DNA from: Hahella sp. KA22
GTDB taxonomy: Bacteria > Pseudomonadota > Gammaproteobacteria > Pseudomonadales > Oleiphilaceae
Reading direction: 5' to 3'
Assembly: GCF_004135205.1 (NCBI RefSeq)
Contig: NZ_CP035490.1
Span: 186,001 to 250,000, forward strand
DNA: 64,000 nucleotides
Below the pieces are notes generated by a model. It was not told the DNA's origin. It saw nothing but the letters and a program-made list of their open reading frames with translations, and did no database searches. Below, piece by piece: positions 44,213 through 53,902 of this stretch. How positions within the stretch are numbered: position 1 is the first letter of the stretch; each line of letters opens with the position of its first letter. Made by a program: the position numbers and the translations under genes.

Positions 44213-46009
44213 TCAGGCGGTCTCGATATCCACCAGGATTTCTCCCGGCGTGACGCGGTCGCCTTTCTTGGCGAAAACGCCTTTCACCACGCCTGCGACG
44301 CCGACTTTGATCTCGGTTTCCATCTTCATGGCTTCGATAATCAACACTGCGTCGCCAACGGCCACGGTCTGACCTTCCTTGACCAGCACATCGACAATGT
44401 TGCCGGGCATGGCGGTAGTGATATGACCGGGCGCGGAAGCACGCTGACGCTTGCCGCCGCCTTCAGCCGGCGTATAAGCGCCGGTGGATTCGATCATGAT
44501 CTCTTCCGGCTCGCCGTCCACCGTCATGTAGAAACGACGCTCGCTCTCGCTGCCGGGGCTGACGCCCGTGACATGAATGTCGTAGGTTTCGCCGTGAACA
44601 GTGATCTTGAACTCGGTCGCCACGCCCGCCGCCTTGGCGTCCGCCTTCGGCTGCAACGGCTCCGGCTTGAGAGTGCCCGCTTTGCGCCCTTGCAGGAAGG
44701 GCTTGGCCACTTCCGGGAACATAGCGTATGTCAGCATGTCTTCATCCGACTCCGCCAGATCGCCCACTTCTTCTTTCAGCTTGTGCAACTCCGGCTGCAA
44801 CAGGTCTGCGGGACGACAGTCGATCACGTCTTCCTTGCCAATTGCCTGCTTCTGCAACTCCTGATTCACCGGCGCCGGCGCCTGACCGTACCAGCCCTGC
44901 AGATAGCGCTTCACTTCGTTGGTGATGGTTTCGTAACGCTTGCCGGTAATGACGTTAAGCACCGCCTGAGTTCCCACGATCTGGGAGGTCGGCGTCACCA
45001 GCGGCGGATAGCCGAGGTCTTCGCGCACCCGTGGAATTTCGGCGAACACGTCGCGAATGCGATCCAGCGCGCCCTGCTCTTTCAACTGGTTGGCCAGGTT
45101 GGACATCATGCCGCCAGGCACCTGATTGATCAGCACACTGGTGTCGACGCCGTTGTATTCGCTTTCAAACTGATGGTACTTCTTGCGCACTTCACGGAAA
45201 TGCGCCGCCACCTCGCCCAGAATTTTCATATCCAGACCGGTTTCGTAGCCCGCCGCTTTCAAGGTCGCCGCAATGGTTTCCGTGGGCGGATGGCTGGTGC
45301 CGCCGGCGAAGGAGGAAATACAGGTGTCGAGATGATCCACGCCCGCTTCCACCGCCTTCAACTGGCACATGGACGCCATACCCGAGGTGTAGTGGGAATG
45401 CAGGAAGATCGGCAGTTTCAAGGACTGCTTAAGCGCGCTGACCAGATCGAAAGTCACTTGCGGCGTCAGCAGACCCGCCATGTCTTTGATGGCGATGCTG
45501 TCCGCGCCCATATCCGCCATACGCTTGGCCTGGTCCACGAACGCCTCGACAGTATGCACCGGGCTGGTGGTGTAGCAGATCGTGCCTTGAGCGTGCTTGC
45601 CGGTTTTCTTCACCGCCGCAATGGCGGTTTCCAGGTTGCGCACGTCATTGAGGGCGTCGAAGATGCGGAATACGTCGATGCCATTGCTGGCGGCCTTTTC
45701 CACAAACGCCGTCACCACGTCATCGGAGTAGTGTCGGTAGCCCAACAGGTTCTGACCGCGCAGCAGCATCTGCAGACGCGTGTTGGGAATGGCTTTACGC
45801 AGTTGACGCAGTCTCTCCCAGGGGTCTTCCTTCAGGAAGCGCACGCAGGCGTCGAACGTGGCGCCGCCCCATACTTCCAGAGACCAGTAACCGGCTTTGT
45901 CGAGTTTTTCCGCCACCGGCAGCATATCTTCCGTGCGCATGCGGGTGGCGATCAGCGACTGGTGGCCGTCGCGCAGGATGACGTCAGTGATGTTTATTTT
46001 CTTACTCAT
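44213..46009 (-). CDS. pycB: Pyruvate carboxylase subunit B / oxaloacetate decarboxylase alpha subunit
   Basis: 598 residues. N-terminal carboxyltransferase domain with TDVILRDGHQSLIATRMRTEDM, LRGQNLLGYRHYSDDVV and AIKDMAGLLTPQ (metal and substrate residues), then the PYC_OADA domain (GGMMSNLANQLKEQGALDR) and a C-terminal biotinyl domain with EAMKMETEIKVG, where K is biotinylated. Subunit A lies 15 bp upstream in the same operon. No oadB/oadG membrane subunits are present, so anaplerotic pyruvate carboxylation to oxaloacetate is favoured over the sodium-pumping decarboxylase. Confidence 0.92.
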   Translation of the reverse strand: MSKKINITDVILRDGHQSLIATRMRTEDMLPVAEKLDKAGYWSLEVWGGATFDACVRFLKEDPWERLRQLRKAIPNTRLQMLLRGQNLLGYRHYSDDVVTAFVEKAASNGIDVFRIFDALNDVRNLETAIAAVKKTGKHAQGTICYTTSPVHTVEAFVDQAKRMADMGADSIAIKDMAGLLTPQVTFDLVSALKQSLKLPIFLHSHYTSGMASMCQLKAVEAGVDHLDTCISSFAGGTSHPPTETIAATLKAAGYETGLDMKILGEVAAHFREVRKKYHQFESEYNGVDTSVLINQVPGGMMSNLANQLKEQGALDRIRDVFAEIPRVREDLGYPPLVTPTSQIVGTQAVLNVITGKRYETITNEVKRYLQGWYGQAPAPVNQELQKQAIGKEDVIDCRPADLLQPELHKLKEEVGDLAESDEDMLTYAMFPEVAKPFLQGRKAGTLKPEPLQPKADAKAAGVATEFKITVHGETYDIHVTGVSPGSESERRFYMTVDGEPEEIMIESTGAYTPAEGGGKRQRASAPGHITTAMPGNIVDVLVKEGQTVAVGDAVLIIEAMKMETEIKVGVAGVVKGVFAKKGDRVTPGEILVDIETA

Positions 46010-46024
46010 ACTTAATTCGCTCCC

Positions 46025-47497
46025 TTACATGCCCGCCTGCGCGGCGACCGCCGCTGCGAGCGCGGCGGCCAGCGATTCCGGCCGACGTTTGATGGAATAG
46101 TTGATCAGTTCAGGATGGGCTTCGACGAAACCGGTATTGAAGTCTCCCGCGCGGAACTCGGGATGCCGGAGAATCTCGCGATAATAGGGGATCGTCGTAC
46201 GAATCCCGTAAATCTGCATATCCTCCAACGCCCGCTCGGCGCGCTCCAGCATGTCCTCCCAGGTCAGATTCCAGACGATAAGCTTGGCGCACATGGAATC
46301 GTAGTAAGGAGGAATGGTGTAACCGGTATAAATCGCCGCATCGGTCCGTACGCCCGGGCCGCCGGGAGAGTAGTAGCGGCTGATGCGTCCGAAGCTGGGC
46401 AGAAAGCCGTTTTTCGGGTCTTCCGCGTTGATGCGGAACTGGGCGGCGAAACCGCGATAGCTGATGTCCGCCTGCAGGAAAGGCAGGGGCTCGCCTGCGG
46501 CGATGCGGATCTGGGTTTTGACAATGTCGATGCCGGTGATTTGCTCGGTGATAGTGTGCTCCACCTGCACCCGGGTGTTCATCTCCATGAAGTAGAAGCT
46601 GCCGTCATGATCGAGCAGAAACTCCACCGTCCCCGCATTTTCGTAACCCACTTCCCTGGCGACTTTCACCGCCAGTTCGCCCACATAGTGGCGCTGTTCG
46701 TTGGAGAGCTGCGGCGAGGGCGCCAATTCGATCAGTTTCTGATTACGGCGCTGAATGGAGCAATCCCGCTCGTACAGATGCACGACGCCGCCATGAGCGT
46801 CCGCCAACACCTGCACCTCGATATGACGCGGGTCGACGATGCACTTTTCCAGGAACACTTCCGCACGGCCAAACGCCTTGGTGGCTTCAGAAATAACCCG
46901 TTGATAGTTGCTGCGCAGGTCTTTCTCGTCGTTACAGCGGCGAATGCCGCGTCCGCCGCCGCCGGAGGTGGCTTTCAGCATGACCGGGTAGCCTAAGCCC
47001 GCGGCGACTTCCACCGCGTGCTCCAGATCCCTCAGGTTGCCTTCGCTGCCGGGAGTCACAGGCACGCTGGCGCGCTTGGCGCTGTTGCGAGCCTCGGTTT
47101 TATCGCCCATTTGTCGAATGACGTCGGCGCTCGGACCAATAAATTTCACCCCCCGCTGGGCGCAGATTTCCGCCAGCTCAGCGTTTTCGGAGAGAAATCC
47201 ATAGCCCGGATGCAGCGCGTCACAGCCTGTCTCCACCGCCAGATTCACGATCTGATGCGGGTTGAGATAGCCCTGCAACGGATCGGACCCCAGGCAATGG
47301 GACTCGTCCGCTTTCTTCACGTGCAAGGCGTAACGGTCTGCTTCCGAATAGATCGCAACAGATCGAATGCCCAGTTCGCGACAGGCGCGGGCGACCCGCA
47401 CCGCGATCTCGCCGCGGTTGGCTATCAATACTTTTTTGATCGACAGCCTGGGTCTCGATGATGATTGTGGTTGTGATGATGTAGAAGTTACAGGCAC
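46025..47497 (-). CDS. pycA: Pyruvate carboxylase subunit A, biotin carboxylase
   Basis: 490 residues from a GTG start with GAGGGA upstream; a Ser/Gln-rich leader of about 18 residues precedes the domain. Biotin carboxylase features: KKVLIANRGEIAVRVARACRE, HPGYGFLSENAELAE, the ATP-grasp loop MLKATSGGGGRGIRRCNDEK, ECSIQRRNQK-like DCSIQRRNQKLIELAP, NAGTVEFLLD and FYFMEMNTRVQVEHTITE. It carboxylates biotin on PycB with ATP and bicarbonate. No accessory regulator gene is adjacent. Confidence 0.93.
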   Translation of the reverse strand: MPVTSTSSQPQSSSRPRLSIKKVLIANRGEIAVRVARACRELGIRSVAIYSEADRYALHVKKADESHCLGSDPLQGYLNPHQIVNLAVETGCDALHPGYGFLSENAELAEICAQRGVKFIGPSADVIRQMGDKTEARNSAKRASVPVTPGSEGNLRDLEHAVEVAAGLGYPVMLKATSGGGGRGIRRCNDEKDLRSNYQRVISEATKAFGRAEVFLEKCIVDPRHIEVQVLADAHGGVVHLYERDCSIQRRNQKLIELAPSPQLSNEQRHYVGELAVKVAREVGYENAGTVEFLLDHDGSFYFMEMNTRVQVEHTITEQITGIDIVKTQIRIAAGEPLPFLQADISYRGFAAQFRINAEDPKNGFLPSFGRISRYYSPGGPGVRTDAAIYTGYTIPPYYDSMCAKLIVWNLTWEDMLERAERALEDMQIYGIRTTIPYYREILRHPEFRAGDFNTGFVEAHPELINYSIKRRPESLAAALAAAVAAQAGM

Positions 47498-47632
47498 TGG
47501 AATTATCCCTCTTCTTTTCTTTAGTGACTAAATGAGAGTCATTTAGCCGGCGATAAGTCTAGCGGGAAATACGTATGTCTGTGAAGAAAAGTAACGTCAT
47601 TGTGTCGATAAAGTTTATTAATCGACTCTCTG

Positions 47633-47652
47633 AGCGGCCTGATCAGGCCGCT
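47633..47652 (-). terminator. Perfect 20-bp palindrome at the end of the nitrate transporter operon
   Basis: AGCGGCCTGATCAGGCCGCT is fully self-complementary and overlaps the nrtC stop codon. It can form a 10-bp cruciform or hairpin. No long U-run follows, so termination is likely but not certain. Confidence 0.55.
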
Positions 47653-48524
47653 TCTTGCGCCTTTCGCGGCGATTGAGAAGGCTTTTTCGCGCCGTTTTCA
47701 ATCACTGTACTGGAGTCCTCTTCCACAGAGGGCGCTGTTTTATCCCCGCGCCGCTCATGCAGGAAACGCAACACTTCGGCCCTTAAGTGGTTATAGCGGC
47801 TGTCATCCGCCAGCGCCAGCCGATCGCGCGGACGCGGCAGGTCTACAGGCAGCACTTCGCCAATGGTCGCCGCCGGCCCGTTGGTCATCATAACGATGCG
47901 ATCGGACAGCAGCACCGCTTCATCCACGTCGTGAGTGATCATGACGACCGTGTTGTTAAGCGCATTCTGGATTTCCATCAAAGAGTCCTGCAAATGCGCC
48001 CGGGTTAACGCGTCCAGCGCGCCGAAAGGCTCATCCATCAGCAGCACCGAGGGCTCCATCGCCAAAGCGCGGGCGATGCCGACCCGCTGCTTCATGCCGC
48101 CGGAAATTTCTGACGGCTTCTTGTGCATGGCGTGATCCATATGCGCCAGACGCAGATTGTGCTCGATCCACTCCTTCATTTCCCGCTTGTTCTTTTTGCC
48201 GCGAAATACCTGACGCACCGCCAGCTCCACGTTTTCATAAGCGGTCAGCCAGGGCAACAGGGAATGGTTCTGAAACACCACCGCCCTCTCCGGCCCCGGC
48301 TCGTTTACTTCCCTGCCGTCCAGCACGATGCCGCCTTCCGTGGCCTGCAACAGCCCAGCGATGATATTGAGCACCGTGGACTTACCGCATCCCGAATGCC
48401 CAATCAGGGAAACAAATTCCCCTTTCGCAATGCGCAGATTGACCCGATCCAGGGCTTTGAATTTCCCTTTTGGCGTATCGAATTCTATGCTGACATGGTC
48501 GATCAACAAATGTTCAGCGGACAT
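47643..48524 (-). CDS. nrtC: Nitrate-type ABC transporter ATP-binding protein
   Basis: 293 residues from the ATG at 48524, chosen because GAGGAG precedes it; the longer frame from 48710 overlaps the permease gene. Walker A LIGHSGCGKSTVLNII, Q-loop VVFQNHSLLPWLTAYENVEL, signature ISGGMKQRVGIARAL, Walker B VLLMDEPFGALDAL and H-loop MITHDVDEAVLL are intact. It lacks the extra substrate-binding domain fused to cyanobacterial NrtC, so it corresponds to NrtD/NasD-type ATPases. It powers uptake with the two genes upstream. Confidence 0.9.
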   Translation of the reverse strand: MSAEHLLIDHVSIEFDTPKGKFKALDRVNLRIAKGEFVSLIGHSGCGKSTVLNIIAGLLQATEGGIVLDGREVNEPGPERAVVFQNHSLLPWLTAYENVELAVRQVFRGKKNKREMKEWIEHNLRLAHMDHAMHKKPSEISGGMKQRVGIARALAMEPSVLLMDEPFGALDALTRAHLQDSLMEIQNALNNTVVMITHDVDEAVLLSDRIVMMTNGPAATIGEVLPVDLPRPRDRLALADDSRYNHLRAEVLRFLHERRGDKTAPSVEEDSSTVIENGAKKPSQSPRKAQEAA

Positions 48525-48564
48525 AGGCGACTCCTCTTGATTAAAGCTCACAGGTTCAATTTGT

Positions 48565-49581
48565 TCAGCGTATGTCCGCTGTTTTATCCCAGGCGATGCG
48601 ACGCTGTATGGCCAGCATGACGCGGTCCAGCGCAAAGCCGATAAAGCCGATGGTGAACACCTCCACCATGATGCGCCCCAAGGAATTGGAGCTGCCGTTC
48701 TGAAACTCATCCCACACGAATTTGCCGAGCCCCGGATTCTGCGCCAGCATTTCGGCGGCGATCAGCACCATCCAGCCCACACCCAATGACAAGCGCATGC
48801 CGGTGAAGATCATCGGCACGGCGAACGGCAGCACCACTTTGCGCACCTTGGTCATCCAGGACAGGCGCAGCACCAGACTGACATTGTTCAGGTCCTTGTC
48901 CAATCCGGACACGCCCACGATGGTGTTGACCAAGGTCGGCCACATGCAGCACAGGGTGACGGTGATGGCGGAGTTGATGAACGATTTCTCCAGCAACGGA
49001 TCATCGGTGACGTACACCGCGCTCACCACCATGGTCACCAACGGCAGCCAGGCCAGTGGCGACACCGGCTTGAAGATCTGAATCAGTGGATTCACCGCCG
49101 CGTACATGGTCTTGCTTAACCCACACACGACGCCAACCGGCACGGCGATCAGCACCGCCAGACTGAAGCCCACGAAGACGGTATAGAGGCTGGTGACAAT
49201 CTGATCCAGATAGGTCGGACGTCCGTTGTAGGAACGCCACTTCACTTCCGCGGCAGGGTCCTGCGCCAGCTTTTTCGCGTTGCGCTCTTCCTGACGTTGA
49301 TAGAACGCTTTCGCCTTTGCCCGCTCTTGTCGGTGCTCCAGCCATAGTCCCTGCGCCTGTTCCCAGACTTGCGCCGGCCCCGGCACAGCCCCCAACGAGG
49401 TCTGAATGCGCGACGCCGCCGCGTCCCAGACGCCCAGAAACAATAGAAAAGCCAGTAGCGGCACGCCAACGCCCCGCACAATTGCAGAGAGCTGCTCACG
49501 GGGATTTTCCCCTTTCAGCAACCGCACCCAGGGCGCCAGCCAAGCCGCGCTTTCCAGCCGTTGAGAGAGTTGAGCCATCAT
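48565..49581 (-). CDS. nrtB: Nitrate-type ABC transporter permease
   Basis: 338 residues with a cytoplasmic N-terminal extension, a first membrane helix at about 36-56, a charged periplasmic loop (KAKAFYQRQEERNAKKLA) and then the BPD_transp_1 core: FVGFSLAVLIAVPVGVVCGL, VSPLAWLPLVTMVVS, the EAA-loop-like SWMTKVRKVVLPFAVPMIFT and GVGWMVLIAAEML. It forms the channel with the NrtC ATPase and receives substrate from NrtA. It starts 48 bp after nrtA and ends 40 bp before nrtC. Confidence 0.9.
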   Translation of the reverse strand: MMAQLSQRLESAAWLAPWVRLLKGENPREQLSAIVRGVGVPLLAFLLFLGVWDAAASRIQTSLGAVPGPAQVWEQAQGLWLEHRQERAKAKAFYQRQEERNAKKLAQDPAAEVKWRSYNGRPTYLDQIVTSLYTVFVGFSLAVLIAVPVGVVCGLSKTMYAAVNPLIQIFKPVSPLAWLPLVTMVVSAVYVTDDPLLEKSFINSAITVTLCCMWPTLVNTIVGVSGLDKDLNNVSLVLRLSWMTKVRKVVLPFAVPMIFTGMRLSLGVGWMVLIAAEMLAQNPGLGKFVWDEFQNGSSNSLGRIMVEVFTIGFIGFALDRVMLAIQRRIAWDKTADIR

Positions 49582-49629
49582 TTATCCGTCCTCACGCCAA
49601 AGGCGTCGGGCGCGCCCGACGCAGAGCCG

Positions 49630-50991
49630 TTATTCCACTGTCTCGTCGCCTTTCAGACCGATGCTGAAGCGCGCGAGATAAGCATTAGGTTGGCGACCAT
49701 CGTAGGTGACGCCATCAATAAACTCGGACTGCGGCGGACGGAACCCGTCTTCACTGGCGAAGTCGGGAAAGTCGGATTTCGCCATCTTGCCTTCCGCGAT
49801 CAATGCTTCCGCCGCTTTGCGGTATATATCCGGGCGATAGACCTGCTTCGCGGTTTCCATATACCAGCTGTCAGGCTTGGCTGCGGGAATCTGCCCCCAA
49901 CGACGCATCTGGGTGAGATACCAGATGGCGTCGGAGTAGTAGGGATAAGTGGCGTGATAGCGGAAGAACACGTTGAAGTCCGGCAGAGCGCGCTTATCGC
50001 CTTTTTCGTACTCAAACGCGCCGGTCATGGAGTTGGCGATTACCTCATAGTCCGCGCCGACGTAATTGGACTGGGACAGGATTTTCACCGCCTCGGGGCG
50101 ATTGGCGTTGTTGTTTTCATCCAGCCATTTGGCGGCGCGAATCATCGCTTTCACCACGGCGATATGGGTATTGGGATATTTATCCGCCCAGGCTTTGGAA
50201 ACGCCAAACACTTTCTCAGGATTATTTTTCCACAGCTCGTAATCGGTGATGACCGGCACGCCAATGCCTTTGAAGACCGCCTGCTGATTCCAGGGTTCTC
50301 CCACGCAGTAGCCGAAGATCGTGCCCGCCTCCAAAGTGGACGGCATCTGCGGCGGCGGCGTCACGGATAGAAAAGCGTCGGCTTTGATCTGACCAGTGAT
50401 GTCGCCCTTATGCGGCGCGTAGTAACCGGGATGAATTCCGCCCGCCGCCAGCCAGTATCGCAGTTCATAGTTATGGGTGGAGACGGGAAACACCATGCCC
50501 ATCTTGAAGGATTTGCCTTCGTTCCGGTACTTCTCCAGAACCGGCTTGAGGTAATCCGCCTTGATAGGATGCACCGGCTTGCCGTTCTCCATCGGGATAT
50601 GCTTTTTCATCTCCCGCCAGACATCGTTGGACATGGTGATGCCATTGCCGTTCAGGTCCATGCTGAACGCGGTAATAATGTGCGCCTGAGTGCCAAAGCC
50701 GATAGTGGCGCCCAGCGGTTGCCCCGCCAGCATGTGCGCGCCGTCCAACTCTCCGGTGATCACCCGGTCCAGCAGTACTTTCCAGTTGGCCTGAGCCTCC
50801 AGTTCCACGTACAAACCTTCGTCTTCAAAAAATCCCTTTTCCCGCGCAATCGCCAATGGCGCCATATCGGTTAACTTGATGAAACCAAACTTCAAATCTT
50901 CCTTCTCCGGCTCCGCTGCAAAAGCGCCGCTTACGCAACAGGACAGGACAATCCCCTTCACCAGATTCTTTAGCGTTATCGTGACTTTCAT
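49630..50991 (-). CDS. nrtA: Nitrate-type ABC transporter periplasmic binding protein
   Basis: 453 residues, signal peptide to about 25. Features of the NrtA/CmpA family: [71 protein letters not shown] and [20 protein letters not shown]. Unlike many NrtA it has no lipobox. It binds nitrate or nitrite in the periplasm; a bicarbonate (Cmp) role cannot be fully excluded. No nitrate reductase genes are in the window. Operon order is nrtA-nrtB-nrtC. Confidence 0.9.
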   Translation of the reverse strand: MKVTITLKNLVKGIVLSCCVSGAFAAEPEKEDLKFGFIKLTDMAPLAIAREKGFFEDEGLYVELEAQANWKVLLDRVITGELDGAHMLAGQPLGATIGFGTQAHIITAFSMDLNGNGITMSNDVWREMKKHIPMENGKPVHPIKADYLKPVLEKYRNEGKSFKMGMVFPVSTHNYELRYWLAAGGIHPGYYAPHKGDITGQIKADAFLSVTPPPQMPSTLEAGTIFGYCVGEPWNQQAVFKGIGVPVITDYELWKNNPEKVFGVSKAWADKYPNTHIAVVKAMIRAAKWLDENNNANRPEAVKILSQSNYVGADYEVIANSMTGAFEYEKGDKRALPDFNVFFRYHATYPYYSDAIWYLTQMRRWGQIPAAKPDSWYMETAKQVYRPDIYRKAAEALIAEGKMAKSDFPDFASEDGFRPPQSEFIDGVTYDGRQPNAYLARFSIGLKGDETVE

Positions 50992-51316
50992 GGTCCGCTC
51001 CGAGGTTAAGAACTGACCACATCAATCCAACATTCATACCATTGGCGGATTTTTATCTTTTAAATCATTATGTTGACATTCAGTCATCTTAACGACGCAC
51101 TTTTTTGGCGCTGGCGAAAATCACCTGACGCACCAAGTTATCCCAACACCATGCACTATGTCCGGCGCGTATCGCACCATTTGAGTGAACATTGACCACC
51201 CCGCTCGCCCCATCACTTTGGCTTTTCCTCACAGGTAAGCGATACTTTGTCATATTCCTTTCTCGAACTGCTTGAACGGCAAGAACTGCATGAATTACAT
51301 AAACTGAGAGGCATCT
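50992..51316. other. Divergent promoter region of nrtABC and the next gene
   Basis: 325 bp. AT-rich around 51050-51070, close to nrtA, which suits its promoter. No sigma-54 site or clear operator could be read with confidence. No gene accepted. Confidence 0.4.
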
Positions 51317-52432
51317 GTGGTCAGAGGCGCGTCGTTATGGGTCGCTCTGCTGTTTTATTGCTGCGCAGCAAATGCTGCGCAATATCGCTTCGCCCTGTTG
51401 ATTCCCAACGACACTCCGTTTTGGAACCGGGTGGCGTTGTTTGCGCAAAGCGCTGCGGAAGACCTGGATGTGGAGCTGCATGTGCTGGACGGCGACGCCG
51501 ACCGCCATTTGATGCTGCGGCAGTTCGAACGCTTGCTGAAAGAGCGGCGTAAGTTCGACGCCATTATTTTTCCGAACTTTCTGCAGACGGCGGAAGCCTT
51601 CATCCCCCTCTGTGAAAGCTCGCCGGTGATTTGCGTGCTCTATAACAGCGGCCTCGAAGGAGAGGCCGCCGACACGCTGGGGAGTCCCAAGCAGCGCTTC
51701 GAACACTGGATCGCCCAACTGCTGCCGGACGATATCGGCTCCGCCACCGCCGTCACTGTCGCGCTGATTCGTAATGTCAGAGCCAACGCTCCCGGACGCC
51801 GGGTCAATATGATCGCCATCAATGGCTTCGCCGCCGATGGCCCGGCCATCGCCCGGGAGAAAGGGTTGCGCACGGCGGTAGGCTTATTCGACGACGTCAC
51901 GCTTAATCAGGTGGTGTACACAGACTGGAGCGCCGAAGATGCGGAAAGTCGCACGATGGGGCTGCTGGAGCGCTTTCCTGACACCAACGCCATTTGGTCC
52001 GCCAACTATCGCACGACTGTAGGCGTCCTGGCCGCGTTAGAGAAATACCAGCGCACGCCGGGCCGGGATGTCTGGGTCAATTCCTATGACATCAACCCGA
52101 CCTCTCTGCGCCAGGTAAGCGAAGGCGCGCTCACGATCACCGCCGGCGGCCACTATGTCGAAGGGGCCTGGGCGGTCATCCTGGCCTTCGATCATTTACA
52201 GGGTAAGCCCCGCCCGGTGGCCACCAGCGTGTTTCATACCCCTCTGCTGCTGGCCAATCACCGCAACGCCGGCAAGATCATCGCCGTGCTGAAGCGCCTG
52301 GAAGACTATCCACAGACCCTGCGCAAAGTCGACTTCTCCCGCTATTCCCTTGCCTTGAACCCAACCATCTCGGCCTACAACTTTTCCCTTGAATCCGTAA
52401 TTGAACAAATGGCGCTAACGAGCAATTATTAA
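51317..52432 (+). CDS. Orphan periplasmic sugar-type binding protein (Peripla_BP family)
   Basis: 371 residues from a GTG start after GAGAGG. Signal peptide to about 20. The chain matches ribose/galactose-type binding proteins: YRFALLIPNDTPFWNRVALF, FDAIIFPNFLQTAEAFIPL, MIAINGFAADGPAIAREKGL and WVNSYDINPTSLRQVSEGAL. There is no transporter gene nearby, so it may feed a sensor. Its stop lies inside the start of the five-hairpin repeat described below. The ligand is unknown. Confidence 0.82.
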   Translation: MVRGASLWVALLFYCCAANAAQYRFALLIPNDTPFWNRVALFAQSAAEDLDVELHVLDGDADRHLMLRQFERLLKERRKFDAIIFPNFLQTAEAFIPLCESSPVICVLYNSGLEGEAADTLGSPKQRFEHWIAQLLPDDIGSATAVTVALIRNVRANAPGRRVNMIAINGFAADGPAIAREKGLRTAVGLFDDVTLNQVVYTDWSAEDAESRTMGLLERFPDTNAIWSANYRTTVGVLAALEKYQRTPGRDVWVNSYDINPTSLRQVSEGALTITAGGHYVEGAWAVILAFDHLQGKPRPVATSVFHTPLLLANHRNAGKIIAVLKRLEDYPQTLRKVDFSRYSLALNPTISAYNFSLESVIEQMALTSNY

Positions 52433-52573
52433 CATGGCAATGATATTGGCATGTTGATCATCAGGCGCATGGACGCGCCTGCGCGGCGTTAAGCCGCGGG
52501 AGACAGGGCCTGACATGTGCAGGCCCTGTCGTTGCAGACAAATAGAAGGAAGCTATTTGTCTGCCTGATTAAT
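52424..52573 (+). repeat. Five-hairpin 150-bp repeat cassette, copy A
   Basis: Five stem-loops in a row: AACATGGCAAT/ATTGGCATGTT (52431-52455, one mismatch), CAGGCGC/GCGCCTG (52462-52481), CGCGGC/GCCGCG (52482-52498), GACAGGGCCTG/CAGGCCCTGTC (52502-52530), GCAGACAAATAG/CTATTTGTCTGC (52534-52564). It overlaps the upstream stop (52430-52432) and the stop of the convergent gene (52569-52571), filling the gap exactly. The other copy at 61680-61829 is inverted with four differences by eye. Likely roles are an RNA 3' end or a mobile non-coding element. Confidence 0.85.
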
Positions 52574-53762
52574 CGTCATCCTGTTTGATAAAGGTGACGC
52601 CAGCGATACCCGCCACGGTGGAGGATTTGCCTCCCTTGCTGTCGAAATGATAGAAGCTGACGCGCTCGGTGCGCCCATCATCGAACTGCAGGGTGAGCGC
52701 GTATTCGCTCAGGCGATATTTCCCGGCGGCGCCAGCGTTGGCGTAGGTGGAGACGCCCGCGCCTGCAGACGCCACAGAGCCGCCGGAAGACCGGTTCAGT
52801 TCAAAACGTCCGTCACGGGTGAAAGTGATGGTTTGCGCTGAGGCGATGACATCCATCATGCCCATTTCAGCGCTGGGCATGATCATGGTTGAACCGGCTT
52901 TCCAGGTTCCATCCAGTTTCGCGTTCTTGTCTGCAGGCCATACTGGATAAACTTGGGGAACCTCCCTGGGATCGTCTCCGGGAATACTAAAAATGTAGGT
53001 ATCGCCCTGCTCCTTCCAAGTACCCCAGGCTCTGGGCCGGACGCGCCGGGAAGCTGTTACATCCAGGTCTTCCAACGCCAGGTCGAAATCACGATACAGA
53101 TCGCCGTTACTGAACAGAATCTGAGGTTTAAATATCAGGCTGAAGCCGTTTGTCGAGGAGATCAGCACTACCTTCTCCACCTCATCCCAATCCGGGCCGC
53201 TCCCCTGTTTCAGGTACTTATCCATCTCAGCGGAAATAAGGGACACCTTCACCGCAGGTTTATCGCCTTGGTTCCGGGATGAACTGGGAGCCGCCTTTGC
53301 AGCGTCGGCATGGTGTGGAGAAGTCTTCAACGTTCGATAAAAATCCGGATTATTGCGGACCGGATTGAATTCATCGCTGGCGATGGCTTCCGCCATCGCC
53401 TTACATAGTCGCGGCATCTTACTTTCCAGAGAGCGGCGCATTTTGAGTTTGGCGGTCTCCAGAAGATAGCCCGCTTTCGGGTTGTCCTCAGCGCGACGAC
53501 GCACCACGGCCTCCACCTGCGCAACCTGATTGCGCTCCGCCCACTGCTGGTAAGTCACTTCGCTCACCACAGACAACTTCGCCTCGTTACAGAGCGCCCG
53601 GCTGATGCGTATGGCCTCGATACGTTGATAAACATCCGCCAGCCCGTCGGCGGCGCGTGCAGGCGACGACGCCAATACAGAGACGGCGATAATCGCCAGC
53701 GCCAAAATCGGCGTGCTGCGCCAGGCGTGAATAAATAGGGTCGACCGACAAACGCATAACAT
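52569..53762 (-). CDS. Exported protein of unknown function
   Basis: 397 residues from the ATG at 53762, chosen because AGGGG lies 11 bases upstream and a signal peptide follows (hydrophobic to about 36). N-terminal part is helical (VYQRIEAIRISRALCNEAKL, then EAVVRRRAEDNPKAGYLLE). C-terminal half is beta-rich and has the look of a lipocalin-like or META-like sandwich (GTWKEQGDTYIFSIPGDDP, LSEYALTLQFDDGRTERVSF). The last line GVTFIKQDDD is typical of such folds. No family recognised. It is convergent with the binding protein gene, separated only by the hairpin cassette. Confidence 0.75.
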   Translation of the reverse strand: MLCVCRSTLFIHAWRSTPILALAIIAVSVLASSPARAADGLADVYQRIEAIRISRALCNEAKLSVVSEVTYQQWAERNQVAQVEAVVRRRAEDNPKAGYLLETAKLKMRRSLESKMPRLCKAMAEAIASDEFNPVRNNPDFYRTLKTSPHHADAAKAAPSSSRNQGDKPAVKVSLISAEMDKYLKQGSGPDWDEVEKVVLISSTNGFSLIFKPQILFSNGDLYRDFDLALEDLDVTASRRVRPRAWGTWKEQGDTYIFSIPGDDPREVPQVYPVWPADKNAKLDGTWKAGSTMIMPSAEMGMMDVIASAQTITFTRDGRFELNRSSGGSVASAGAGVSTYANAGAAGKYRLSEYALTLQFDDGRTERVSFYHFDSKGGKSSTVAGIAGVTFIKQDDD

Positions 53763-53902
53763 GATGATTGATCCCCTGACTGGAAAATTGGAATATTGAT
53801 CTGCTGTTGAAACGCTCCAGTTAAACAAGCCCCGCCTGGGGCGATAACTGGGGAAAACCCCAGGCGCCAGCAGTATTTCATCAAGAAAACCAGGAAACTT
53901 TT

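Noticed and set aside
44423-46015. 530-residue plus-strand frame opposite pycB
   Set aside because: The minus strand encodes a complete carboxyltransferase; the plus frame has no ribosome site or domain and is a GC-skew shadow.
44213-47497. Sodium-pumping oxaloacetate decarboxylase
   Set aside because: The beta and gamma membrane subunits are absent and a biotin carboxylase is coupled, which favours pyruvate carboxylase.
49561-50370. 269-residue plus-strand frame opposite nrtA
   Set aside because: It is a shadow of a clear nitrate-binding protein.
50992-51316. Sigma-54 promoter for nrtA
   Set aside because: No good TGGCAC-N5-TTGC pair was found on the minus strand, so it was not annotated.
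52424-52573. Integron attC site
   Set aside because: Although it follows a stop codon, it has five separate near-perfect hairpins, not one imperfect attC fold with R and L boxes, and no integrase is near.
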